Assembly: GCA_020091685.1 (NCBI GenBank)
Contig: CM034607.1
Span: 5,782,130 to 5,846,129 of the forward strand
Length of the DNA: 64,000 nucleotides
Direction of reading: 5' to 3'
DNA from: Lutjanus erythropterus
Lineage: Eukaryota > Chordata > Actinopteri > Lutjaniformes > Lutjanidae
Position 1 is the first letter of the stretch, and each line of letters opens with the position of its first letter. Both the position numbers and the translations under genes were made by a program. Positions 1-12,080 of the stretch are shown here, one piece after another. The notes under the pieces are model-generated. The model worked only from the letters and a program-made list of their open reading frames with translations, had not been told where the DNA came from and made no database searches.

Positions 1-906
1 CCAAAGGATCTTCTCTAGCTACCCCACCCTGGCAATCATAGCGTGCACTTCTGTCAAACAGCATGAGGCAACGGCGTGTTAATCCAGCAGTCTGTCAGGC
101 TATCTAGAATCCAGTCAGCTACCAGTACCAGGATTAAGGATGGTTTAATTCAACTTTCTTACTCCTCAAGGCAGTGCATATGCTGATACAGATCCAATAC
201 CAGTGCTATCTTTTTACCTTTTATTTAAAATCAGTATGCCTCATTGTGTGGTACTCCTTGGGATCATTGTTATATAAGGCGAGGTAAGTGGCACTGCAAA
301 GGAGTCTTCAGCTGTCCATGACTGGATGAATGTGACTGATAGGTGAATATCTGCTTTTTTTATGACCAATACCTGATTTGCTTAATAAGGTCAGCATCAG
401 CGCTGATAGACTTTATCAAATGCCTGCATCCCTACCAGAATGAGTTTTATTTGTGGAGCCAGCCAGCAGTTAGGCACCTATGCCTGCCTGTTTTGCATGA
501 TGAGATCCAATCACAATGTGGGCAAATTTGAGATAATGAAAACCCTCATTAGTACCAGGTGTTAATACAAAGACCTGAGATAAGATATCATTATCCAGAT
601 AGACAGCTATCCAGATTCAGATTGCATGTTAACACCAGGTTTAAATGGGGTCTAAAAGTCTCTTTAGTGTGATCATGTTTGCACCTGAACAATCATAAAG
701 ATTAGACAAATGAGGCTGATGGGGATTACGAAGCTACAGCCTTATTTGAGACATACTTTGTTGCTCCCAAAGAAACAACAGAATCATCTTGTTCTTTGTA
801 ATGGTGTGTAATTAGCTAGTGTGTGGTTTGTACATAGCTCTTGAAAATATGATGTGCAGAGGTGGAGAGCAAGACTTTAAAATGGTGGACATCTGTGTAA
901 CAACAC
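1..906. other. No gene seen; one short repeat fragment
   Basis: No reading frame here resembles a protein I know. Around 540-670 there is a piece ending in 'ttaacaccaggtttaaatgg' (629-648), which nearly matches 18396-18415. Both look like the end of one dispersed fish repeat. The rest looks like ordinary AT-rich non-coding DNA. Confidence 0.5.
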
Positions 907-1040
907 ATTATGTAATAACATCACATTATGTAATAAATTAATAAAATGTAATAATTTCCACTTAATTATGTAATAACATCACATTATGTAATAACTTAAT
1001 AAAATGTGATTAATTTCCACTTCATTATGTAATAACACCC
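907..1040. repeat. AT-rich tandem repeat, period ~58-59 bp
   Basis: The block beginning 'attatgtaataacatcacat' starts at 907 and again at 965, and a third partial copy begins at 1024. The two full copies differ by only a few bases. Related 'ttgtaataac' and 'attacat' words continue to about 1280, so the array may sit inside a larger AT-rich repeat element. Confidence 0.8.
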
Positions 1041-1544
1041 ACATTTTTCATTCTCTGCTGCATTTTGCATATTGTGGTAGTTATTAAACTAAGGAAAACA
1101 GTGACACCAGATGTAGTTTTGGCTTAAGAAAGATTCTGTTAATCTACTGAACTAATTCTATGCACTATACTATTTCATTTTTATGAAAAAGAGAAAATTC
1201 TGCATTTTGTAATAACCACTGTAAAATGAAATAATTTGTTACAAAATGTAGGAAAATTCATTACATATTGCCTTCAAGTTGCTTATTACAAGATGCATCA
1301 GATTAATACATTATATCTACTATGATGACTCTTGTTATCCTTCCTGTGAATTACTGTGTGCATTTTGATCTCATGGGACACATATATATAATATTGATGT
1401 ATTATTTTTTCTTGTCAATTCCATGCAACAGAACACCATTGGTGGCAAAGTTGTAAACCTTTGTGGGATGTTATAGGTCTGTAGAGCTGTGTGCTTGAAA
1501 TATTAGTCTTATATTCTTGATGATTATGTCTTAGCCAGTATAAA

Positions 1545-1890
1545 AGGTGGGTGGAGCTTTCAGTTTGAAAAGTGAAGCCAATGCAGATGTGCTTGAAACC
1601 TACAGCCTTTGTAATGGCCAACAGGGGGCAACTCCACTGGTTGCAAAAAAGCAGTCCCATTGTTTGAATTCATATGAGAAAATTACCCTATTTCTTACCT
1701 GATTCGTGACCTCGGCAAACCTCAGTTGCTAGTTTCAAGTCTCCTACAATGCAGCATGATTAATTACAGTCCCATTTAGGTAAGATAGATGATAGGTATG
1801 CTTTAGGGCGTGGCTGCCAGGTGATAGACCAGTCAATACAATTTGTCACCAGCCCTTGGTGTTGGACACCAGTTTTACAATTAACCTATG
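1545..1890 (+). repeat. Dispersed teleost repeat, class unknown
   Basis: The stretch with 'ccaacagggggcaactccac' (about 1618-1637), followed by 'tagtttcaagtctcctacaa' and 'ttagggcgtggctgcc', matches a repeat I remember as common in percomorph genomes. There is no coding capacity and I see no clear TIRs. Ends are approximate. The segment 1865-1882 recurs exactly at 6883-6900. Confidence 0.55.
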
Positions 1891-2819
1891 GTGTGATACT
1901 GAAGCACAAAATGCCCTTTAGTAGCTGTATCTGATGTGCCAAGAAAGCTGTTGTCACCGTGTGGTTAATGCTGTGAAATGCTCACTTGAAGCACAGAAAG
2001 TGCTTGGGTAGGTTTAGGTGTGTTTGAAGTTACCTGTCCACTCCACCTCCTCCAGATGTGGACTTTCTCCCTCTTTATGCTATGTCAATAACCTGGTGTC
2101 ATACCACTGTGGGTGACTTTACATTGAAGTCACTTGAAAGCCTGGTGTGTTGCGTTCAGTCGGTATTTTCTTAACAGTCAGACACTTTTGTTGAGCAGTG
2201 CAGCTGTGGCAGATTGTCAGTCACTGTGTAGATGCTTTGCTCGAATGCACCAGCAAGTCATGTAAGCTGTCTTACTAATGAAATAATCCATTTAAACACA
2301 GAGTATGTCAATTCTGCTGCTAGGAGTCTCTCTCAAATAAAAACAGTAAAAAAATATATAATTTGAGGACTTTGAGAAGTGGCATAGGATCATGGCAGTT
2401 ATCTTCACTTTTAAACAACCACCAGCACAGATGAAAACCACTCATTTTTTGAGAATTCTGACAAAACTGTATTTTGAGGCAGGGTTTGATTTTTACTCTT
2501 CAGTTATGCTGGAAAATATATTTGATAAGATCAAACAATTTGCTATTAAATCTCATAACTGGCCAACCTCCTAGCGATTGCATTTTCTTATTAAATGTAG
2601 CCATTAACTTCATCAGATGGAAAATCTAACAGTCTTACAGATTTGATAAATGTGCACATTTTTTCCATTTCGCAGCATAGTTGTAGTGAGCAGCCTTTTT
2701 ATTTTTTAAAGTAGCTCAGAGTTCTCTTCATTCTAATCAAAATACACATTTTTAAACCATAATTCTTATTTAGCTTTGATTTAGAAGGGCTACAGAGTTG
2801 ACATGTTATAGTTGAGATA
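1891..2819. other. No gene seen
   Basis: Apparently unique AT-rich sequence. Open frames are short (60 codons or fewer) and resemble nothing I know. Confidence 0.5.
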
Positions 2820-2821
2820 TA

Positions 2822-4011
2822 AACCAGTCAGGCATAACATTATGACTACCTGCCTAATATTGTGTTGGTTCCCCCGTTTGCTACCAAAACAGCCCTGACC
2901 CATCAACGCATGAACTCCTCCAGACCCCTGAAGGTGTGCTGTGGTATCTGTCACCAAGATGTTAGCAGCAGATCCTTTAAGTCCTGTAAGTTGTGAGGTG
3001 GGGTCTCCATGGATCAGACTTGTTTGTCCAGCACATCCCACAGATGCTCGATTGGATTGAGATCTGGGGAATTTAGAGACCAAGTCAACACCTCAAACTT
3101 GTTGTTGTGCTCGTCAAACCATTCCTGAACCACTTTTGCTTTGAGGTCACACAGATCAGGGAACACTGTTTCCATGAAAGGGTGTACATGGTCTGCAACA
3201 ATGCTTAGATAGGTGGTACGTGTCAAAGTAACATCCACATGGATGACAGGACCCAAGATTTCCCAGCAGAACATTGCCCAAAGCATCACACTGCCTCCGC
3301 CAGCTTGCCTTCTTCCCATAGTGCATCCTGGTGCCACGTGTTCCCCAGGTAAGCGACGCACATGTACCCGGCCATCCACATGATGTCAAAGAAATCATGA
3401 TTCATCAGACCAGTCCACCTTCTTCCATTACTCTGTGGTCCAGTTCTGATGCTCATGTGTCCATTGTTGGTGCTTTCAGCGGTGCACAGGGGTCAACATG
3501 GACACCCTGACTGATCTGTGGCTATGCAGCCCCATACACAACAAACTGCAATGCACTGTGTATTCTGACACCTTTCTATCAGAACCAGCATTAACTTCTC
3601 TATCAATTTGAGCAACAGTAGTTCGTCTGTTGGATCAGACCACACGGGCCAGCCTTCACTCCCCACCTGCATCAGTGAGCCTTAGCCATCCATGACCCCG
3701 TTGCCGGTTCACCACTGTTCCTTCCTTGGACCACTTTTGATAGATACTGACCACTGCAGACCAGGAACACCCCACAAGAGCTGCAGTTTTAGAGATGCTC
3801 TGACCCAGTCGTCTAGTCATCACAATCTGGCCCTTGTCAAACTCGCTCAAATCCTTACACTTGCCCATTTTTCCTGCTTCTAACACATCAACTTTGAGGA
3901 CAAAATGTTCACCTGCTGCCTAATTTATCCCACTAACAGGCGCCATGATGGAGAGATAATCAGTGTTATTCACTTCACCTGTCAGTGGTCATAATGTTAT
4001 CCTGATCAGTG
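2822..4011 (-). mobile_element. Tc1-like DNA transposon, inactive, minus strand
   Basis: The element is bounded by imperfect terminal inverted repeats: 'cagtcaggcataacattatg' at the left and 'cataatgttatcctgatcag' at the right. The flanking target sites are TA at 2820-2821 and CA, a mutated TA, at 4012-4013. Its length of ~1.19 kb fits a Tc1/mariner element with short TIRs. The interior encodes a degraded DDE transposase on the minus strand. The family is widespread in teleosts. This copy is a dead fossil: the transposase has stops and lacks a catalytic block. Confidence 0.93.
2860..3868 (-). pseudogene. Tc1-like transposase pseudogene
   Basis: A Tc1 transposase binds the element's TIRs through two helix-turn-helix domains, then cuts and pastes DNA at TA sites with a DD34E catalytic core. 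The start was taken at 3868 ([15 protein letters not shown]). The first HTH is readable ('[20 protein letters not shown]'), and the first catalytic aspartate is intact in a DWSDES motif near 3403-3420. The C-terminal block NSPDLNPIEHLWDVLD keeps the catalytic glutamate. The segment that should carry the second aspartate (a D-N-x-P-x-H motif) is missing: METVFPD runs almost directly into KAKVVQEWF. There is an in-frame TGA after LDKQV (3014-3016), further stops follow it, and the middle of the gene is frameshifted. Expected length is about 340 aa. The enzyme cannot be functional. Confidence 0.9.
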
Positions 4012-4454
4012 CATCTATTAGCAATATTATTTAATACATTTGTCGAAAAATATAGTTTACCAGTGCTTGAGCAGTATTCCCGTCTTTTTTAAACCAGGAG
4101 GTGAGACAGGGCTCCGGAGGGTGTAGCTAAACATTTTTAAGCCTGATTAAATCATGTTTTGTAAAACAGAGTTGACAGAAATCTGGGACACAATTTTAAA
4201 AGATAAAGATTTTTGTAAATCAATTATGATTATAAAAGCACATTTTATACTTGTTATCAGTTGTTATTGTTAGTTGTTAGTTTTAGATCCTGAGGCTTTC
4301 AACACATATTTAATTGGTCGAAGCTGTGAATTCTTGTCTGGGACAAGGCTGTTTTCTGACACAGAGCAAGTTTAGAAATTTAAATTCAGTATTTCATACA
4401 TATAAATTCTAAAAGGATACATTTCAGTGTTGGTTTTAATAATGGTGACATGAC
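4012..4454. other. No gene seen
   Basis: AT-rich spacer between two transposable elements. Nothing recognisable. Confidence 0.5.
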
Positions 4455-5197
4455 TTAAAGGAGAAGTGTGTGATTTCCAGTGGCATCTAATGTTCAAACC
4501 TTAGATTGCAACTAAGAGGATTTACCCCGACACCGCCCCTCTCTCACCAAGAGTACGGTGGCCGTCAGCGGACAAAATGGCGAGCGAAAGCTATCTCACA
4601 GCAAACTACAATTATGTGTGTAGGATGAATTACCTGTCCAGCAGAAAACAGGCAACCTCGGCGTCACTGTGAAAACGTTTGTCCTCCATCAGCGATTTCC
4701 ATCGTGTAAACGCTATGCCGATGTTGATTCGTGTTTTTGCCGTTTCCTGTCATGCTTGTGTTTACTTTCTTCGCGTCTCCGCTTTTTGGATGACTGGGAT
4801 TCACTGTCCGCTGCTTTTTGTTCTGGTACAGTGTATGTATGATCCTCCATTTGTCAAAACTGTGCCGGTCAAGGTTCACAACGCTAAATGGTCTGCCAGC
4901 AATCACCCGCGTCTATCCTCCCCGTCTACTTCCGTGTTTACGCTGCGGCGTCTACATAAGGTCGCCATTGGCTTCCCAAGAGTCACTGTTTGTCCGCTCT
5001 GCGCTGCCGTAGACGGCTTAGGATGATGATCTCCGTAAGGCGACCCGACCGTATGTAACTATAAATGGCTATTTCTAAAGTAACGGGAACATATAGATTA
5101 TGAGTTTACGTTGATTGATAATAATAAATAACATACTTATATATATATCTCATTTATGTACATAAATTCTTGTAATTATTACACACTGGTCCTTTAA
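4455..5197 (+). mobile_element. Non-autonomous TTAA-ended MITE
   Basis: The ends are inverted copies of each other: 'ttaaaggagaagtgtgtga' at the left against 'ttacacactggtcctttaa' at the right. TTAA is present at both borders (4455-4458 and 5194-5197), consistent with TTAA-targeting superfamilies such as piggyBac or Kolobok, which is not proven. The GC-rich interior ('gtacggtggccgtcagcgg' near 4554) matches a family I know as frequent in percomorphs. It creates open frames of up to 115 codons on both strands, but none resembles a protein. A second, reversed and truncated copy lies at 6298-6551. Confidence 0.8.
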
Positions 5198-6297
5198 GTA
5201 GAAGTCATGTTCATAGATGAGGTAAAACTCATATTTTATTCCCATAACTTTTAGTCATGTTCACTGACTTCTATCCTGATGCATCTGACATTTCCTGTGC
5301 TTTCACAGTTCTAGCAACTAGCAGCTAGCTAGTAATGGCTAAAAGGAAATGTGTTACCTTGAATAAATTACAGTTCTTTGGCTTTTAACATTGTTTGAAT
5401 TATTTGGGATATTAAGTACACAACTAAACAAAATATATAACATATATTTTGCATTTTTAGACATTTTAATGCAAAATGGTACATATTTATTGCTTTAAAG
5501 ATTGTTGCACTTCTGGCCAAGAAAGCTGAGCAGTACTTGCTGGTGTTAGAAGCCTGAAGCTAATTGGGAACATACTGTATAGGCAGCCGTGTGCCAAGGA
5601 TACCTGAAAGTCTGCAGGTTTTTTTTCCAAGCCAAACACCACAGCCAGTCATTCCATGGGTCTTTTTTTAAAAAACAAAACAAAATGTTCCTTGCCTCTG
5701 GTTGAAGATGTGATAATTAGTAAAGATACTGTATTTAGTGAGATGACCCTGGACATCTGCAGTTATCTCAGCTGCTGGTGCAGGTGTATTTTGCATTTTG
5801 GCTGGATGAAAGCACAGGCAGCCTTTTCTCCCATCCAATCATGCAGAATTGTTTACACTTTGCTTTGTGAATGTGGAGAACTTTGTGGAGGAAACGCTGT
5901 TTTGCAAAGCACTCAAAGCTAGAGCCAAGGGAAAATACATGTATTGAATTTTAGATGAGTAGCGAGAATTGAATGGAATTGAGCGGTCTCAGTGTGTGGG
6001 TGTACAGTATGCGCTGATGGAACTGTTGCCATGACCAGCAAAGAGAGCAGACTGACAGAACTTATCAGACAGGAGGCTCTCACAGTAGTTGCCATGCTAC
6101 GCAGGAACGCACTCATGGCAAAACAAATTGATAGCGAATTTGATCAAACTGTAACAAACTTTGTAAAACTCTGACTTGCCCCTGACTTGTTATTCTTCTG
6201 GATTGGTATGTTTGCTGGCTTTTTGAGAGAGAGAGTTTTTAGATGAGGTGGGTTAAGATGGAGACCTGGGCAATTTTAAGAAGAAACAATACTTTAT
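5198..6297. other. No gene seen
   Basis: Only short frames (88 codons or fewer) with no recognisable product. No clear repeat structure apart from T-rich tracts. Confidence 0.45.
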
Positions 6298-6551
6298 TTA
6301 AAGGTCCAGTGTGTAAGAGTATGTTTTACACTGTTGTTGTTTTAGTGTATAATCACCTGAAAACTTGTTACTTTAGAATGGGCAGTTTATATCTACAGAG
6401 GATGCAGATCCTCTTCTATGTTTCTGTTGTAGCCTAGAACGAAAAAACAAACATTAGACGGCCTTTTGCATTTTGTGCAAGTTTCACATATGCAGTAGTT
6501 GCCTCTACTCACTTGGAAGGGGAGGGTGAGACGAAGAATTTGCAATCTGAA
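6298..6551 (-). mobile_element. Truncated copy of the 4455-5197 MITE
   Basis: It starts with TTAA and 'aaggtccagtgtgtaag', the right-end TIR of the 4.5-kb element in reverse orientation. It continues with 'gtgtataatcacctgaaaac' and 'tttatatctacagagg', internal words of the same family. It fades out after 'cacttggaaggggagggtga' near 6510-6550 with no opposite TIR, so it is one-sided. Confidence 0.7.
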
Positions 6552-6882
6552 AACCAAAATAAATATGTGATTATCATGTACACATGTACAAATATCTAAT
6601 GCTTAGACTGAAATCAACAACAAAGTCAAAATGCATCATTGTTAAAGCCAGTGTATTGTAGCGATTATGTGTCATGCTAGCCCTAAATAACTTCATTCAT
6701 CATCATTTTGATTCTGTCCACTTGGAAAAAATGGTAATTTAGACGTTTATTTCGTACATATCTGCTGCAATTGTTTCTGCAGTGATGTTTGAGGTGGCTG
6801 TCATGTTTTGTTGTTTGTTTAGCTGCAGGGCACCATTCACTTTAATTTTGATTTGTGCAATAACACACTACACACCGCCACA

Positions 6883-7075
6883 GACACCAGTTTTACAATT
6901 GACCTATCTTGCAATGATGATTCCGATCTGCTCCAAACTTCAGTGAGTTCTTCCTTGGTCAATGCTGCACCCTTCAACCAAGTTTCATGAAAAGGGGGCC
7001 ACTGGTGTTTCAGTGATCTTGCTGAAAACAGACAAACAAAGCAGGCTGAAGACATAACCTCCTAAGTGGAGGCGA
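6883..7075 (+). repeat. Dispersed teleost repeat, class unknown
   Basis: It begins 'gacaccagttttacaatt' and ends 'cataacctcctaagtggagg' (about 7055-7074). I recognise the terminal 'cataacctcc..g.ggagg' palindrome as the end of a very common teleost repeat. It is non-coding. Confidence 0.55.
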
Positions 7076-9669
7076 TAACAGAAATAAGTGGAGCACCTGG
7101 TACCTTTTTGCTCTTGCACACAGTGGGTACATATATTGCTAGTTAGCATCAGCTAAATTTTTACAGTTGGTATGTTGTTATAAATCCAGACTTCAAAACC
7201 AGTCCAGCTGTCAAAATTGCGCAAATAAAGTGTGAAGACATTTTGCTGCCTGTTTAATTGGAAAACACAGTTTGAGCTGAGTAACAGTTGAGTCAAAACA
7301 TTCTTGTAAACTTATAAATAAAAGAACAGCTGACTGTCAAACAGTCATACCTCGACAGAAATAAAACTTTTTAAAGCTGATTGATATTTTTATATTAACA
7401 ATTATTAGGTATTAGAAAGCATGACTCAGCAAAGTTCAGGTCACCAGAACTAAAGCTTTACTGCAGGTAATGTCTGGATTTTTCAGAACGTCACAACATG
7501 AACACACATTACCACAAATCTGTATTCAAAGACAAATGGAGTATGATATTTTTGTGTTGAATACATGTGACCAATGGTATTTTAACAATAATTCATATGT
7601 ATCTCACCCCCTACATGGCTTCATAGTTAAGTGATTAATGTTATACAACAGCCATTTCACTGCAATATGTTTCAAGAATAAAACACAACACAAACTTTTG
7701 CTTTAAAAGACGGTGTAAAAGGAGCTCTGTTGAGACCTGATAACCTGAACCTGGTTCTAACTGACTGATGTGTGTAGAGGTCCGTATGGTTATACTGGAG
7801 CAGCCTAGTGTCATTCTTAGGTGATTTGATCGTGTGTAACCGCACTTCTCAGCAGCCGCAGATTTATCAACATCAGTCCTGCTGCCTTCAGATGCTGCTG
7901 GGATTTATGTACAGTACGAAGCAGCTCCAGACAGAACAGACTGTTAGAATCACCCACATTCATTCATGGATCAATACAGACTGATTTACTGACTTTCCTG
8001 CTTTAAACACTAAACCAAAATGTTGTTTTCTGTGCCAATTTTGGTCGGAGTTTGTTTAGCTGAAATAAAGTTTTAGAATTCAAGCATGAATCTGTTGTTG
8101 CAGCACGTCTGCAGCAAGTATTTATTTTGACACACAGGCACCTGAAACTAGCACATCCAAGTAGCCACAATGTTTTTGAAGCTACACACTGCATTGAAAT
8201 TCTGATATCTACTATAGGGCTTAGTGATAGGACAAAAGACCATTTAACATTCACTGCTGGCCTTCCAGTGGAATGCATAGTTGACTTTCACCACAATTTA
8301 TTATGTATTTTTAATGCAGAGTTAACTGCTCTACATTCAAAATGAAACCAATTACTGCATCTGAAGCAAACATTTTACACTATTGAGGTATTTCCTTTGA
8401 GATAAACAAACTTTTTTTTTTTTTTAAGAGAAATGTGTCCACGGCCAGCAGCAGCATAAAGCAGAGCAGAGAAAAGGCAGACGAGCACAAAGTAACACAA
8501 CACAGTGCACAGAGCCGCTGCATCTGTCAGTGAGTGTTGCTTACTTTCTTAAAGCGTGATATTCCTCTGTTCATTCCACTGCAGTGTATTTATTTACAGA
8601 TGATAGGTCATGGCCCCAATCAGAATTTATTTCCGCTTGTATTAAAAACATGTAGTTAAATGTTTTTGAAAAGCTGAAACCAGTTACTACTTCACTTGTT
8701 GTTGCACATGAACTACAACAAAAATGATGGAGCATCTTTCTTTTTAGTTCTAATGTTGTTTTTGCCTGCCATGCCCTCCTGCTCTTTGTGGTCCAGGTAG
8801 GAATTCAATTTTGTCCACTGTCTTTCATAATGTACTGAAAAACATTATCTGATAGTTATGTTTGAACTTTGATCTTGGCTATAAGCGCCTGTAGCCTCAC
8901 ACACCACAAAAATTATACCTGGACGACTATTATTGGGGATCTGCTTTTTTGCGAGGTGAATTTTGTTGGCCGCATTTTGTCATTTAATTTAACGGTTTGT
9001 CTCCAAAAACTGAGCGAGAGCCACTCAGCGAAAGATTGTAATTCAGCGGCAAAGAACACACCCACTGAGCCAACGAATGTGTGAGAGGAAAACACTCCTA
9101 ACTCAGTGGTTTAAGGTTTTATTTCAACCTAACTAATTGACTAACCAAGACAATTTTTGTTAGCTTTATTATGTTTCTGTTGAGTCTAAAAACAACACAA
9201 TAACAATGCCAGGAACATGGACATTACAATCAGTAGTGCCCTTTATGATCCTATGACTTCCCCCATCACACCCGTCCTTGTGTGACATTTCATAGAATAA
9301 ACAAAAAACACAACAAAACACAAAAGGAACAAAATGAAATAGTGATAAAAAAAAAGTTAAGGTTAGGTCAAATAAATGGTGATGATGCCAAAGAATAAAT
9401 GAATGTGACAATAATAGTACAATATTAAAACAAATACATTGAAAATACGTGCAGTAGCAAGTCCATTGGCTGTTATTGTGAGAAGGATAGCTGGAGTCAT
9501 TATCATCATCCAGATCTCAGACACACATTATTTCAAGTGGTTTCTGTTGCTCATTGCCACGCAAAGTTCATTCACAGTCAGTGCAGTGTCCCTAGTCAGC
9601 AGATCTGGAAATGTGATTGGTCTGCTTCCTCTTGAAGGACAAGGAAGTCTCCAGAGCAGAATGTCTGAG
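7076..9669. other. No gene seen
   Basis: About 2.6 kb without a recognisable gene. Frames are 91 codons or fewer. An A/T-rich microsatellite-like stretch lies near 9300-9360 and a T-run at 8411-8425. The part at 9100-9669 may be the 3' untranslated part of the RTE fragment that runs leftward from 10434; I cannot define its end. Confidence 0.4.
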
Positions 9670-10434
9670 ATTATCTGGTCCTTTGCTCCGTATGTTCAGC
9701 AAAGCGGACTCTTTGTAACACAACACTTGAGATGGGAGGGGTGGCACCAGAAATCTGAACTTTTGTGGAATGGTTCCTCCATGTTTCCTGAAGAGGATCC
9801 TGGAGCTGTTTATTCGCTGCCCCTGTTTCAGCGCCATAAAGAGGGATGTTTTTCACGCCGGCTTTGAAATAGATGATCTTGCTAGCTCTTGACATGTCTG
9901 ACTGTCATATTGGATGTAATTTATTACAAGCACTCCAAGCCTATCTTTTCCTTTTCAGGACGTCTTTTCTGCTGCTGACTACGAATGACCCTAGGTATTT
10001 GAAGTTGTCAGTTTCCTTTTTGTCAGTGCCATTCACGGGGCGGATGGGTGGATGATCTGGCCCTTCGTTCAGAATCAGTCTTTCTTCTTGGTATTTAGCA
10101 TGAGGCCCACTTTGGCTTCTGACTCTTCAAGGAATATTAAAAGCTCTTTAGCTGAGGATATGAGTTCAGCTGTCCGTGTGATATCATCTGCGTAATCTAG
10201 GTTGGTCAGCCGCTTTTGGCTTTGACGACCAAATCTTCTGCTTCTTGTTAGAGCTTTGGAGCTGTTGGTATCTAATGATTGCCTGACGACATATCTGACG
10301 ACTATAATAAAGAGGAAAAGAGCAAATGTGTAAATCTGGAGGATGCCTGTAGTTGTGAGAAATTCCTTGGTGTGACCATCAATGTTCTGGACAAAACAAG
10401 TAGGGTTTTCGTACATCACTGCTATTGTTTTCAC
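9670..10434 (-). pseudogene. RTE-type LINE reverse transcriptase fragment
   Basis: Reverse transcriptase from a non-LTR retrotransposon, which copies element RNA into the genome at a nicked target. On the minus strand, residues read MYENPTCFVQNIDG, then 'TTTGILQIYTFALFLFIIVV' (RT motif upstream of the active site), then RQSLDTNSSK. Next comes the catalytic LDYADDI (the YADD box near 10190-10200), followed by LLIFLEESEAKVGLMLNTKK. A frameshift follows, and the other frame continues with KETDNFKYLGSFVVSS (about 9965-10015), typical of the RT thumb. Downstream pieces include KIIYFKAGVKNIPLYGAET. The spacing and the YADD/FKYLGS pair point to an RTE-like clade rather than L1. The N-terminal endonuclease half is absent, so this is an internal or 5'-truncated, frameshifted relic. 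Confidence 0.88.
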
Positions 10435-11379
10435 TGGAGTAGCAGGTTAAAATAAATTATGATATCAACCTTATAGGCAAAAATAGTAATAAAAGGAGCG
10501 AATGTGTGTCAAAAGTTGAGCTATAGATGGTGTACAGTCATTGGTGCTGACACAGCACAGGCATTGGGTTAAACATTGGGTGGACTCTCTGTTGTTACTG
10601 GTAGGTATCGCTGTAATAGCCTGCAAGCGCAGGGGAGGGTTCTTTTCAACATGTGAATATCAATACTTATGGTCTCTGTTGCACTTTTGTTTTGTTTGTT
10701 TTGATAGCCAAGCCTACCAAGTCAACAGTATGATGGTAATTGCACCATCAGGTCATTGAGAAGAGCTCTGGCTGCATCTAGTTTACCATCCGGGACTGAC
10801 CCATCAAGTACTCACAGACATGAAAATACAATATTGACGTGATGCAGCTTGTTGAAAGCAAACAGAACAGCCTACTAACTTAACAAACTGGCCACTGCCA
10901 TCACATGGAGATGAAAGAAAGAAGCACTAACTCTAATGCTGTTTAATTTATGATTAATAATCTTAAAGCACATGAAGACAGCACATCCTTGTCTGCACAG
11001 AGTGTATAAGTGTAGCTGTGCTTGTAAAAGGAATTGATTTAATACTTGTCTGGTGGGAATATATAAGAATAACAATTTTATCACCAGTTTTTCTTGCTTT
11101 GCATCAGGATTGGGGGGCCATTGTCCTCTTATTTTTAACTTTGTGAGGACATAAAACATCAGGCTCCCCTATAGATGGCGTTAGTGTGTACAGTAATACA
11201 GCATTAGAGGTAAGACGGTAAGAAAATAATAATAATAATAAAAAAAAAACTGATACATATGCAGCTATGTCCCAAACCAATATCTGTTATCTAATAGGCT
11301 AGAAAAAGTAGATCCTGTCAGAAAATTTTAACATATTGCCCAACCCTACATCCAATCAATAAGTAAAACTGAGCTGCTG
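10435..11379. other. No gene seen
   Basis: Short frames only. There is a small AAT-type simple repeat near 11227-11250. The start may still contain degraded upstream RTE sequence, but I cannot read it. Confidence 0.4.
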
Positions 11380-12080
11380 AAAAAGAAGGATGTTATATGT
11401 TGGACATAAGGGTCAAGGATGAATCCCCTAATTACTACTCGAAGCTGAAAACCGAAAGGTCAGTCTGATGAATCAGAAGATAACTGACAGATATGGAGAG
11501 CAAGAGGAAATCCCCAGGAAGATTGAGTGCCGTGATCACCTTTTCATTTGCCTGCATTACAGGAAAATAAGCCAGTCCGCAGATCTGTAGGCAGATGTGG
11601 GATTATGGTCTTTAATAATAAAGAGGCCGGGGTGGTCTGAGGGACCTTCAGCGCTGGATGTTCTGTAAAGGTGAAGAGTAATTTCAGTGTTATCCTGAGC
11701 AGGTCACTCCTCCTGCGCTGTGATACAGATTGATTAGTATGCCTCGTCTGAGTTTTCTGAAGTGGAAATGGAGAGAGGGGAGAATCGTCTCCAGCTGCAG
11801 CACTGTAACAGTCATCACCGCAGGCGGACGACCTTCTTTTGTGTTGTGTCTCCTTTTGGATTAATCTCACCTGGGACTGCACGGTTCATAAACAAACACA
11901 AAACAATTTCCTGACTAAATTACCAGCAAGAGTCGCCGAGGAGATGGAGGGGAAGAGCGAGTATCCGAGGGTGCCCTCAATTCATAACTCTGCTCGTAGT
12001 CTGAAGTTTGAGTCGCTCTCATCTGATTTCCATGTTGTGAGTGACACGGTCAATATGAAATGGCATCTGATCATGATGAA
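11380..12080. other. Apparently unique, possibly conserved non-coding DNA
   Basis: This stretch is free of repeats I recognise and has a balanced, non-repetitive composition. It contains words such as 'attgattagtatgcctcgtc' and 'tgcattacaggaaaataagc'. It has the texture of conserved non-coding elements in fish gene deserts. This is a prediction from texture alone. The 112-codon minus-strand frame (11544-11882) does not resemble a known protein. Confidence 0.22.

Noticed and set aside
4679-5026. 115-codon plus frame in a GC-rich stretch, considered as a gene
   Set aside because: It lies entirely inside the TTAA-ended MITE and has no recognisable protein features.
9439-9867. 142-codon plus-strand frame, the longest in the window
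   Set aside because: It lies opposite the RTE reverse transcriptase relic and its downstream part on the minus strand, has no recognisable domain, and is best seen as an antisense shadow.
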